A program made the position numbers and the translations under genes. Of a DNA stretch of 64,000 nucleotides, positions 20,536 through 30,243 are shown piece after piece. A model generated the notes under the pieces. It was not told the DNA's origin. It saw only the letters and a program-made list of their open reading frames with translations, and made no database searches. The stretch's first letter is position 1. Each line of letters opens with the position of its first letter. Source of the DNA: Pyrenopolyporus hunteri (taxonomy: Eukaryota > Ascomycota > Sordariomycetes > Xylariales > Hypoxylaceae); contig CADCXC010000044.1 of the NCBI GenBank assembly GCA_902806595.1, forward strand, positions 868,001-932,000, in the 5' to 3' direction.

Positions 20536-23190
20536 ATGAAGTTGCTTCTTCTAGGCAGCCAGCAGGCAACACCGACAATTATCTGGAGATATCCACACGG
20601 CGGCAAGTATATATTAGGCCGATTCTCCTGTCTTCGGTCCGTTGCTAGTGCGAAGGGTCAGACGACTCGTTACCATCTGCAGGCTCTTCAGCGTCTCCAA
20701 AAAGGAACAACTTCCCTGCCTGCGAACCAAACCCCGCGGACATCCTCCATCATTGCCGGCAGTAACCCGTTCACGACGATGGCAAATCCGGAAGATACCG
20801 TCGTTAAACTCGCTGTTCTCCAGCCAGCAACCGAGTGGGACGCCCCTATTGAACTCACTCTCACGGATGCAATCTTGAAAGATACGTCGTACGAATGCAT
20901 CTCGTACGATCGTTCAAGTCCCAAACCTAAGCCTCAGCCAAAGCGCCGGCAAGCTGCCGCTACTGGCGACTCTACTACCGACCCTACTGCCGCTGCTTCC
21001 GCTGCCGCCGCCGCCACCGCCGACGATGATGCCGATGCTACTGCTGCGGCCAATAAAACCGCGACTGTATTGGTCGATGGTCAAGAACAGGAAATCCCTG
21101 AGCCGCTTGAGACCGCATTACGTACTTTCCGGCGCAAGGAAAGGACTCGTACTCTATGGGCCGACGTTCTAGTCGGCCGTACCGCCGAGGAGCGCAGTAC
21201 GCAAGCCGCCATACAGCGCCAAGTATTAATGAGCGCAGAACGCACGCTGTGCTGGTTAGGCCCCGACGACGGCGAAAAGACAGCCAAGGCATTCGAGACC
21301 ATTAAGGACATGGCGCGGCGGTACGACGAGGGCTGCCAAAAATTCGGGTTAGCCCACGGCGGAGTGCTGGGCCACGTGACGACAGACCAGATGATGAGCC
21401 TCCGACAGCATCTCTTCGACTGCCCCTTCAACGACCTAGACTCCTTCAACTTCCGGCACTGGCGCGTCATCTACGACCTCTTCGGCTCGCCGTACTGGGA
21501 CACCGTGCAGGCCATAGCCGAGATCGCACTCGCCAAAGCCCCCGTCGTCATCTGCGGCCGCAGCAACATCTCCTGGTCCGCGTACGTCTCCTCCTCGCGC
21601 GCCCTGCCCTTCTTCCAGGCCAAGTTCTTCAAGGTGCCCCTGCTCCCGCACACGCAGCGCGGCTGCTCGACCGCCAGCCAGATCGACGTGTCCTTCCGCC
21701 GCCGCCGCCTCGGCGAGCCCCTCGAGCTGCTCGTCATGGTGCACACGGCCCGGTGCTGCGGCCCCGCCGACCCCCGCGACGCCGTCTTCGCCGTGCTCCC
21801 CGTCGCCACGCCCTCCAGGCGCCTGGCCGTGCACACCGCGGGCCCCCAGCCGCTGCCCGCCATCGACTACCGCAAGACGCCGCAGCAGGTGTTCTCGGAG
21901 GCCGCGCGGTACATCGTCCTCGAGCGCCAGGACCTGCTGCTGTGGACGCCCGAGCGCGCGCCGTGCACGAAGCGCCTGAAGGGCCTGCCTTCCTGGGTCC
22001 CCGACTACAGCACCGTGCTACCCGACTGCCCGAGCGTCCAGTTCCTCAACGGCGAGGGCGGCGGCATGCGCGCGTGGTGGAGCGGGCTGCCGGACACGCA
22101 CCGGAAGCTCATCACGGTGTCGGAGGACGGGAAGGCGCTGCACCTGCAAGTGCACCCGCTCGACCGCATCGTGCACGTGTCGCCCGTGATCAACGGCGGC
22201 AACGCGCGGTACGTGTGCTTCGCGGAGTACCAGAAGCTGCCGGCGGCGGAGGCGGCGGAGGCGCGGGCGCGCCGCGACGAGCGCTTCTGGCGCGCCATGG
22301 TGATGGACGTGGGCGCCGAGATGGGCGCCCGGCTCGGGTCCACGCAGAAGCCGTCGGCGACGATGGGCGTGCACTTCCACAGCATGGTCGCCGAGGAGAG
22401 CCTGCTGAAGGAGCTCGGCTGCTCCATGCTCGACCTCCGGACGCCGCGGAACGCCGCGCGCATACGGAACGAGCCGGAGCTTACGGCGCTGATGCGCCGG
22501 TGCGGGCACGCCGAGCCCTATGAGCACCTGTTGAAAACTAATGCCGTCGGACGGCGGTTCTTCCGGACGGCGGGGGGGAGGTTTGGTCTCGGGCCTATCG
22601 AGGACGTGATCGCCGCGGACAACGAGATGCTGCATAAGGAGCCGCCGAAAGAAGAAGAGGAGGAAGAGGAGGGAGAGGGGCAGGGGGGCGAGGGCGGCAA
22701 GGAGAGAGCGATGGCGCAGGCGCTGGGGGCTATGGGCCGTCTGACGCAGGACCCGCTCAACCAGATGATGATGTCGGAATTCCAGCAGTTCGCGTTCCAG
22801 CGGAGCCCGGAGATGGGGGCCATGTTCGCGCGGATGATGCGCGGCGAACTGCCCCAGGAGATGAACATACGGCTGCCACCGCGCACGGACGGCGGCGTGA
22901 TGGAGGGCGATGTCGTGGTCGCGTGTGTCAGGGGCTTCTACCCTTATATTCTGCGACCTCTGTCCCGACAGCAGCAGCAGCAGTCAGAGGCTGGGGAGAG
23001 TAGCGCCGCGGGCGAAAGTAGTTCTCGACCGGCCGGGAGTAGGGAGGAGGATGCTTCGACATATGAGTATGTCGGGGAGTGCTATCTGCACGGGGCGATG
23101 GACGGGGAGGATTTCAGAGCCGTGAATGCTTTGGGGCTAGATGTGTTTAGGGTGGATCGGTCCAAGATTGTCGATGTTACGATTGTGTAG
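20536..23190 (+). CDS. divergent HET (heterokaryon incompatibility) domain protein
   Basis: One uninterrupted frame of 884 codons from the first ATG. The ATG at codon 82 (20779), in context ACGATGG, is the more likely start because family similarity begins right after it, which gives 803 aa. The HET-like part starts with YECISY; a Lys/Pro then Ala/Asp-rich insert follows; then LWADVLVGRT and CWLGPDDGEKT stand where typical HET proteins have LWIDALCINQ and VWLG. The Trp-Gly of the first motif and the Cys-Ile-Asn-Gln core are missing. The C-terminal part is classic for the family: GDVVVACVRGFYPYILRP, then YEYVGECYLHGAMDGE. An acidic poly-Glu/Gly run lies before it. HET domains trigger cell death on non-self recognition. 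Bases 21400-22560 are markedly GC-rich at third positions compared with neighbours. Confidence 0.78.
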   Translation: MKLLLLGSQQATPTIIWRYPHGGKYILGRFSCLRSVASAKGQTTRYHLQALQRLQKGTTSLPANQTPRTSSIIAGSNPFTTMANPEDTVVKLAVLQPATEWDAPIELTLTDAILKDTSYECISYDRSSPKPKPQPKRRQAAATGDSTTDPTAAASAAAAATADDDADATAAANKTATVLVDGQEQEIPEPLETALRTFRRKERTRTLWADVLVGRTAEERSTQAAIQRQVLMSAERTLCWLGPDDGEKTAKAFETIKDMARRYDEGCQKFGLAHGGVLGHVTTDQMMSLRQHLFDCPFNDLDSFNFRHWRVIYDLFGSPYWDTVQAIAEIALAKAPVVICGRSNISWSAYVSSSRALPFFQAKFFKVPLLPHTQRGCSTASQIDVSFRRRRLGEPLELLVMVHTARCCGPADPRDAVFAVLPVATPSRRLAVHTAGPQPLPAIDYRKTPQQVFSEAARYIVLERQDLLLWTPERAPCTKRLKGLPSWVPDYSTVLPDCPSVQFLNGEGGGMRAWWSGLPDTHRKLITVSEDGKALHLQVHPLDRIVHVSPVINGGNARYVCFAEYQKLPAAEAAEARARRDERFWRAMVMDVGAEMGARLGSTQKPSATMGVHFHSMVAEESLLKELGCSMLDLRTPRNAARIRNEPELTALMRRCGHAEPYEHLLKTNAVGRRFFRTAGGRFGLGPIEDVIAADNEMLHKEPPKEEEEEEEGEGQGGEGGKERAMAQALGAMGRLTQDPLNQMMMSEFQQFAFQRSPEMGAMFARMMRGELPQEMNIRLPPRTDGGVMEGDVVVACVRGFYPYILRPLSRQQQQQSEAGESSAAGESSSRPAGSREEDASTYEYVGECYLHGAMDGEDFRAVNALGLDVFRVDRSKIVDVTIV

Positions 23191-24064
23191 AAGTATAAGG
23201 GATCGTAGGCTTGTTCTGGTTTGCTATACCCACGCATGGAGCTCGTCGGGATAGGGATAGGGGAAGTTTTAAATCTCAAAGGGACGAATAGCCCTTACCT
23301 AGAAGACTCATAACTCCACGGGTAAGGCTGAGGATGGAAGAACAACACCCACAGTTGAAAATACCTTTTGAAGGATATATATATATGAGTTTACCTAATA
23401 TACCTACCTAGGTATCTATATATAATATGGCAGGCCCCATTCCAATACATATTGAAGCATCAAGGCGAGTCTTAAGAATTATAAATCCAAGTCTCTTGCT
23501 GTCTTTTGCTCTCTCTTGCTGACCGTGTCCCTGAAATCGCCTATTTACCACCATATCTTGTAATCCTCTATATAGCACTACGTAAAAGATGAAGAAGGTG
23601 TGAGAATAAATCACGATTCAGGGTATAACCGCATACCACTGACAAGGAACTGCTAACACGAAGAATTTCTATGGCGAAAAGGCATCCCTTCGGGTGATCC
23701 TCTCCCTCAGCCTACTGGTCACATATACACGCATACTACGCGCACGTCTCCTCTCTACCTCGATTCCGAACCATTTCAGCGAAAGCCGACAGTGTATTTA
23801 AGTTTAGTTTAGTGTACCTGGTAGGTAAGCAGTTAAGTGCAGTTAAGTCAGATAGACGACATTCAAGCCTCCCTCCGTTCTGCCTTCCACCATCCCGTCC
23901 CGTCTTGTCGTGGTTGGGTGGCTTTTGTTTTCGCCCGAAATACGCCGATAGAACTCCGCCACGCGACGTAGCATAAACTTAGTAAACACACATAGCATAT
24001 CCACAGCAATAGAAAGCAGAAAAACACAATGAAGAAGAAACAAAGTCTCCCTTGATATCCCCCC
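23191..24064. other. convergent intergenic region
   Basis: Between two converging genes. It contains a TACCTACCTAGGTATCTATATATA run near 23400 and no supported gene. Confidence 0.45.
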
Positions 24065-25335
24065 TTACTTCTTCTCCTCGAAGTAGAACTTGCCCAATTT
24101 ATCTCCGTCCTTGGAACTGCCCAGGACTGGGGCCCGTCCACCTTCCCCGCCGTCGAGGCGTTCTCGCACGATGCGTTCGGCCGCCTCTCGCGAAGCAGGA
24201 CCGCCTACGCCTTCTCTAAGTGCGCTCGTCCGCGGTTGGCCCGGCTGTACAGGGACGGGTCCGCGCGTCGTGGTGTCGACGAACACGTCGTCGTCCGAGG
24301 TGCCCACATGGCCGCCGCCATCGACCGCCACGCCATCAACATACTTCGCCTGTCGCGTCTCGGCCGCTGCGGACGCACTGACCGGGGTGTCGCTGCCGAC
24401 GGCGGTATTCGCGTCGTTACGCATCTCGCGGCTGCGCGTCACGGCCTCCTGGCTGAGACCCGAGCTGCTCCTCTCCAGGCCCCAGACGCCCGCGGCACCC
24501 GCGGTGCCGGGCAGGGGTCGGCGGTGGTAGATGGGTCCGCTGACGGTGCTGTTCGCGCCCTCGCCGAAGCCGACGAGGCTGGCGGTGCCGTCGTCGCTCA
24601 TGCGGTCCTCGAAGCCACCGACGGAGCGGCTGGCCAGGTCCTCGTCCATGGGGTCGATGGCGCCGGACGTGGAGTCGACGTCCATGGTGCGGTAGTTGGC
24701 GTCCATGCTCAGGCCGTCCTCGTCGACCTCCGTCAAGTCGGCGTCCATGTCTTCCTCGCCGAACTGCTCGCCAGCCTCGGTCGTGGTGCCCGCACCGACA
24801 CTACCCGTCGCGGACGCCGTTCCTACCGTGCTCATCTTGGTGATCGCGGTGGGCTGCCCGTTCGAGTCGAAGTAGGCCGGCGTCAGAGGAGCGGCCTGCT
24901 GGGCGGCGGGTGTGGGGGCGTTCTGAGCCGAGTTCGCGCCGCCGCCGTGTTGGTTCTGATTCGGGGGGCGTAGGGTGGAGACACGCTCGAGACCGGCGAG
25001 GCGGCTGATGCGGTCCGCGCGCTCTGCTTCGAGGCTATTCGTCGACGACTGGTGCTGGTGGCCCCGAGGACCCCCGAGGCCGTGGTAAGCGTGGCCTCGA
25101 TGACCATCTTTGATTGCAGTGGTAGACAGGGCGGAGAGGGATGTGGTTGTGCTAGTGGGAGTACCGCTGTAGAAATAGTTCGTTAGCAGCCGTGGTAGAA
25201 ATTAGGTAATGGGTAGGTAGCATAGGTAGCATCTGAGTTGAAGACGTACGGCATATCACTTGGGGTGTCTGGATTAGACGGTGGGGGCGGAATGTTGATG
25301 AGCATCGGTGCGGTCTGCTGTTGTGGTTGTGACAT
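24065..25335 (-). CDS. intrinsically disordered hypothetical protein, two exons
   Basis: Exons 25250-25335 and 24065-25166 join in phase over an 83-nt intron (donor GTACGT, acceptor CTACAG, branch GCTAAC) to give 395 aa. The N-terminus is Gln/Pro-rich, then Ser/Thr-rich, then a short conserved-looking helix with LEAERADRISRLAGLERV. A long acidic, Asp/Met-rich stretch follows (EEDMDADLTEVDEDG and MDEDL), and the C-terminus ends in KDGDKLGKFYFEEKK. No membrane segment, signal peptide or catalytic domain is visible. I believe proteins of this shape are widespread in Pezizomycotina, but I do not know a function. The acidic tract and lack of folded core suggest a scaffold or regulatory role; that is inference. 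It diverges from the F-box gene at 26797. Confidence 0.68.
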
Positions 25336-26796
25336 GTTTGCTACCTGGGTAAGTCTAGATGATGTCTTGATCGAACGGATGAAGGTTCAAGAGAGGATGC
25401 CAACAATGGCGACGGGGATGGGATTTCAGTTTCGCGTAACCTGCGCGTCTAGATAGAAACTCTGGGTCGGAGGGTTTCGTGGATGGTAGCCTAGAATATG
25501 GGCTGATGGTGGTGTCGACAAGAGAGAGAGAACAGGAACGCAGAAGGATGAATTGGTAGATAGTGGAGGGGCTGTTTTTTGTTCTTATTTCTCTTAATTA
25601 ACCGCGGCGCAAAAGACAAATATCCCCCTAATTCTCGAATTGGTATAATCCAGACGTACGGGATCTGGGGGAATGATGGTGGATGAATCCTTTGTCGGTT
25701 CGCAGTCGACTAGAAATCAGGTCACGTAGCGAATTATGTCTTCGGATGATGAAGATTTGATGTTCGATTGGTTGTTTCCACTTCAGATTGGCTTGCTGTT
25801 TGCACCGCTAGAGATGTACGCATGTACCGCTAGGGTGTACTCGGTGCGCTGTGGATTAGTGGTCTACTGCTGTGTACGTACCAGTAATCAGCAGAGTTAG
25901 GTACCTAGCGAGGTACCTACCTAAACCTATTAGGAGCGATTAGGTGCAGCATCCGTCCCTCCTAGGCCTACTATGTAAGCTTAGGTGGCTGCTGAGGTGG
26001 AGGATGACGTAGGGCTGCAATTAATCTTAATTGGTTCTGGCAGTGACGTCTTTCCACTTTTCGTTAGAGGCCAATCAGTCGACGTCATTCTGTGCCCAAG
26101 CCCGATCTCTCTTCCATGTAGGTACAGTGTGTACCTATCATATGTACCGTATTTTCCCCAAATCCTCATTCCCATGTCGCAAATAGAAATGCATCCGGGG
26201 TAAACTCTTGGGTCTAGACTCTATCAAGATTTCACAGGCAAGATTCCAGTCGTTCAAGTCAAGTCAAAGTGGGTTTAGCCTCTCCCTCTCTTAATGAAAT
26301 ACGGCCCCTCTTCTTGGATCTCATCAAGGAGCGAAATACCTACATGTAGTGTCTTCGGCTTTAGACAGTACATGTACTGAGATACCTACCTTACTTAATT
26401 AAAACTATGTCATCATGTGATTGCTTGAAATCATGAAACATCTACTAGTATGCAGAATTAAGTTTGTTCTAGGATGGGTCCCCAGTTATAGATGAAACCC
26501 AGGTCCTACATCCTTGATTAGAGTTTGCGTTCGAAGAATCGACATCTTAGCGAGGTGTACAAGATGTAGAATCTTCGGTAATTTGCAGTATTCATCTATC
26601 GGGATTTATGGCATTATTGAGATATGCGTTCCTCAATTTCCCCAGTCCCGAATAAACCCTAACCCCGGAATCCGTCGTCTCGTCCGATTCACGATAACTC
26701 ATCTCATGTTTAGCATCGACCGCGTATGAAGAGAGTAAAAACAAATAAAGAAACGTCTCATCTACATTAAAGCTATCTCTGGAATTATAACATAAA
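25336..26796. other. divergent promoter region
   Basis: Shared upstream region of the disordered protein gene (minus) and F-box gene (plus). Bases 25900-25925 hold AGGTACCTAGCGAGGTACCTACCTA, an example of the motif family scattered through the window. No supported gene; short frames at 25981-26203 and 26514-26729 are rejected. Confidence 0.45.
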
Positions 26797-27807
26797 ATGC
26801 GAAAACCCGACGTGTCCGATGATGAAGAGCTGGGGGCATTAGAGGATAAAACCGAAGCCCTTACCCTTCGCTCGAAACGCACCGAAAGGGCCCGGAAGAA
26901 GCAGGCCAAAAAGACTAAAAAGACCAATAAGCAGTCTCTAGATCTTTTAAGCCTACCGTATGAGCTCATGCTGGATATCTTGGGCCTCCTCCGTCCCAGC
27001 GATGTCTTTAATCTCCAGCGGGTCAGCCGTGGGTTCCACCAGTTCATCACCCAGGAGGATCAACACATTGCGAGGGCCATCGCTAGTTGGCGCTACGTCT
27101 GCCTAGAGAAATGCTTTAGATTACCCGTTCTTATGGATAATATTGATCCTAATGTTCGACCTCATGTGCAAAGTCCCGAACGACAGGAGCTTCTAGTTAT
27201 CCATAAGAAGCCGTATCAGCACGTCCAAGCACCAGATCCCGCAGAAATCTGCACCTGCCTGACCTGTTTACTCCGGTGGTCTGCTCTGTGCCTAATCGTC
27301 GACTTCGCCCACTGGCAGCAAAATCTGGATATGGGCGAGCCGATTCCCATGATCCCACGGGGCAAGCACCCTGAGTGGAACCAGGCTTTAATAGCTTCGA
27401 ATGCTGCCATTGTTCGCAAGGCTCTATCCAGTCCACTGTGGCACGCCAGGCTGTTCGAGGCTCATTTAGGCTCTATAACCAGGTCCATACGTCGGCATGC
27501 CGCGAATAAGGGCAATAAAAGGCGACGTTTCCGTATGTCCAAGGAGGACATGGAGTCCGGTACCGACATGTTTTTAGAGAGAAGCGGTCCGCCAAGCTTC
27601 GACTTCCCTTTCCACAGGGATAACTACTACATGCTCGAAGCTTACCTTCCGAATAGGGGGTGGAATGCAGAACATGAGAGGTGGATGTATGTGCCCGCGG
27701 AGCAACACGACATAGATATCCAATATATCGTCAATTGGGCCAAGAGGAGACACCAGGCAACTGCAGAGTCAAGACCAACTGCTGCACGAGCAGAACGGTC
27801 TCAATAA
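26797..27807 (+). CDS. F-box domain protein, 336 aa
   Basis: A single-exon protein. Residues 15-48 are acidic then strongly basic (RSKRTERARKKQAKKTKK), a likely nuclear-localisation signal. An F-box follows immediately: LLSLPYELMLDILGLLRPSDVFNLQRVSRGFHQFI (described in pieces: LPYELMLDILGLL then SRGFHQFI). The remainder has a Cys-rich element with CTCLTCLLRW leading into VDFAHWQ, and a later block EPIPMIPRGKHPEWN. I recognise this arrangement as a conserved fungal F-box protein group, probably an SCF substrate adaptor acting in the nucleus. Length is normal and no introns are needed. Substrate unknown. Confidence 0.82.
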   Translation: MRKPDVSDDEELGALEDKTEALTLRSKRTERARKKQAKKTKKTNKQSLDLLSLPYELMLDILGLLRPSDVFNLQRVSRGFHQFITQEDQHIARAIASWRYVCLEKCFRLPVLMDNIDPNVRPHVQSPERQELLVIHKKPYQHVQAPDPAEICTCLTCLLRWSALCLIVDFAHWQQNLDMGEPIPMIPRGKHPEWNQALIASNAAIVRKALSSPLWHARLFEAHLGSITRSIRRHAANKGNKRRRFRMSKEDMESGTDMFLERSGPPSFDFPFHRDNYYMLEAYLPNRGWNAEHERWMYVPAEQHDIDIQYIVNWAKRRHQATAESRPTAARAERSQ

Positions 27808-28126
27808 AGATTCTCTTTTCCCCAATGCCATTCATAAGTTATTTTTTCCCATATTGAATCCCACCGAGCCCGATAAGTGCGAGGCCATAGACCGCCGTCT
27901 CCGCGCCGATACGCCTTGAATTTATATATACAGTCATGTTATTCATAACCGACGTTAAGACTCATTTTAAACCATCCAATGGACCCCTCCGTTTGATACA
28001 TGACCCATTCTATTGATAGTTTTCCTAGGACCGATCGTTAGGGTGTATTCCAATAACCCCGAACCCCTTCCGATATTTACATGCCAAGGCCCGCCGGCTC
28101 CTGTGAAACTGCTTTCTCTCCGAAAG
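27808..28126. other. convergent intergenic region
   Basis: A 319-bp spacer between two 3' ends; AT-leaning, no gene. Confidence 0.5.
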
Positions 28127-28798
28127 TCAAAGTATTACGCAACCGGGGTGGCACGTACGCTTATGCTTAGATTTGGCACGATTGTCTATTTCGGCGGGGG
28201 GCGGTGTTTCGTGCTCTGGGCTCCCGAGGGTCTCACTGGATTGCTCGCTTCGTGTTATATCTTGTGGCACCGGCTGGGACTCGCTAGATGAAGGGGGTCG
28301 AATTATTATCTGGAGCGGTACGTCGTTTTGGGAGTGGGTGTGGGAGTCGCGGTGCGCCTCCCTTACAGGCTGGCTGCTTGTAATCCGGTTAAGCGTGTTT
28401 TGCTCAGGCTGGTGCGCTTCGGGATCCCGCACTCCCCCTGTCCCTGTCGACACTGAAGTTTCCGTCGCCGTACTTCGATATGACCCGCGTCGCGCCGCGT
28501 TCTGCACCTTACGGCGTATCCGGTCGAGGTCGATAAGCCGCGGCTTGCTCTCGTGGCGCTGTCCGGCCTGTGCCGTGCCCTTGACGATCGTCTCTTCGAA
28601 ATCGGACTCTGAGGGGTACGCGATGCTATCTCGGATAACCACAGAGTCTCTTTTGGCGAAACGAATGCCTCCGGAATTCGGGTCTCTGCGAAGGCCCCAT
28701 ATTTGAGGGAACGACCCGGTCCGCGGACTTGGGGCGGGAGTAGTGCAGTGGGATAGAGTGCTGCTAGAGTCGGCAAAGCTGGCGTAGTCGATATCCAT
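28127..28798 (-). CDS. hypothetical protein with polybasic region and C-terminal CaaX box
   Basis: An ATG at 28798 opens 223 codons. The protein is hydrophilic and probably mostly disordered, with an internal basic-helical segment (LIDLDRIRRKVQNAARRGS) and Ser/Pro/Gln-rich stretches. The end is striking: a basic run (RAKSKHKR) followed by TCHPGCVIL. CVIL is a textbook CaaX box, with Leu at the last position favouring geranylgeranylation by GGTase I. A second Cys four residues upstream could be palmitoylated. Together with the basic run this resembles the membrane anchor of Ras/Rho proteins, but there is no GTPase domain. A longer model is possible: the ORF starting at ATG 29039 overlaps the 5' end in another frame, with no phase-consistent splice found. 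Family unknown. Confidence 0.58.
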   Translation of the reverse strand: MDIDYASFADSSSTLSHCTTPAPSPRTGSFPQIWGLRRDPNSGGIRFAKRDSVVIRDSIAYPSESDFEETIVKGTAQAGQRHESKPRLIDLDRIRRKVQNAARRGSYRSTATETSVSTGTGGVRDPEAHQPEQNTLNRITSSQPVREAHRDSHTHSQNDVPLQIIIRPPSSSESQPVPQDITRSEQSSETLGSPEHETPPPAEIDNRAKSKHKRTCHPGCVIL

Positions 28799-30243
28799 GA
28801 TGTTCAGCCGAACGACGCTGATTTTTGTCTTTCCCACAGCATATTCGGCGTTTCTCAGCGTTAGCTACTGAGATGGTTCTTGCGATTTTGGAAGCGCGAA
28901 TGGATGGCTCGGTTTCCACTGGGGCCTCTCTGCAGCTGCGCCCGTTAGAAGCGTCCCTATTGGCAGGAAGCTGTAAGGAATGATTCATTGCCTCTGACTT
29001 GCTGTCACCTACGTGGCATAGCCAGACGTTATCCTCCATTGCGCCGCACCATTCATCGCTTCGTAGCTATCGCGCCGACTCTGGCTTCCGAGCGAATATT
29101 GTCAACGTTGCTCCCATGACAGAGTACAAGTTCGTTCGAATAATAATTAAGGTCATTCTTGTTTCTTTTTATTCAGGTATGAACAGTCTGTAAGAGAATA
29201 CATCCAGATTCCAATGCGATCTTTCGTTCATCAACCCAATTGGGATCTCCGTAGTCATCACGTCTTCCACCATTCCCCGAAGCTGCCTTACGATTAAAGG
29301 TGGCTTTCCATGCGAAATAGCATCCAATTGCAGCTTCTTTAGGTAATCGTCTCAATACGTCCCAGAATCTGAAAGCTCCAGGGACTTCCACTGCCCTAGG
29401 TATTCAGCAAGCCTCGAAGAGCTTTAAGCGACCTGCTTATTTCTTGTTCCAATACTCGCCATGGCTATGGTGTTTATTTCCGTCTATGCTCGTGAATAGG
29501 CGCCTCGTGTGTTGTTTGACTGTTAGGTTGGTACTCTCCAAACTCCCGCATCGATGGAGAGGCCAGCGGACTCCTGGGTACGAGATCCACAATACCCACA
29601 CCCAACCACCCTTTCAAGACTTTCAAGGTCCCGCTTCTGATCTCTTCGACTTCTGTTGTATCCCATTGTAACGAAGTGAAATCGCTATATCATACATAGA
29701 AACGCACGAGTGGCGAAACCATGCGTAAAACAGATCGAGCTGGCGGTTTCGCGATACCAAGATGTGCGATAAGGGATTGTATGGGCACAATCGCGATTAC
29801 GACCAGCTTCGTATTCTATGACTTATGCCCAGAAGGAGAGGAGCTGCAATACGGATTCCTCAGAACCCGATTAGCTAGGCCTTCCTACGCTATAACGTGC
29901 CATTGGTCTTCTATCCCTTGACTCGGACGGAAGATATGCACGACACAGAAGACAGGCGGCCCAAATCGTCAATTAAAGTGGGAAGTAATTCACGGATTCT
30001 CTGTACACCTCACATATAAATATATGGATCCACTAACTATTATCGAATCAATCCGAATGGGATTCGTTATTCGTTAGCAAAGGACTCCGGATCCAATTCC
30101 AATAGCACAAGCCAAGACGATCGTAAGTCTTGAGTTCACTAATCTATACATTATCAGTCGTCTCGTTCAGTCTATAATAGCTACGTACGTAGGTAGCCAT
30201 TTCTCTATTAACATCCATGTAGAATCATACTATCGTAAAAAAT
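28799..30243. other. intergenic, possible small ORFs only
   Basis: The frame 28764-29039 (minus, ATG at 29039, 91 aa) may be an upstream exon of the CaaX gene or spurious. A 72-codon minus-strand frame at 29173-29391 begins at GTG, has some coding character and no recognisable motif. Nothing else is supported. Confidence 0.3.

Noticed and set aside
21753..22523. 256-codon frame on the plus strand, Arg/Ala/Pro-rich, and several long minus-strand frames inside the HET gene
   Set aside because: They are shadows of the GC-rich HET coding sequence, with composition typical of a shifted frame and no motif.
24236..24973. 245-codon plus-strand frame opposite the disordered protein gene
   Set aside because: Ala/Val/Gly-rich antisense frame of a GC-rich exon; the minus-strand frame has the splice-consistent model and conserved ends.
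28173..28706. 177-codon plus-strand frame opposite the CaaX protein gene
   Set aside because: Ser/Arg/Cys-rich antisense frame; the minus strand has the CaaX box and ATG start. Confidence is moderate, since neither strand has a recognised domain.
29173..29391. 72-codon minus-strand frame
   Set aside because: Begins at GTG; an upstream exon from ATG near 29,463 would need an out-of-phase 37-nt intron.
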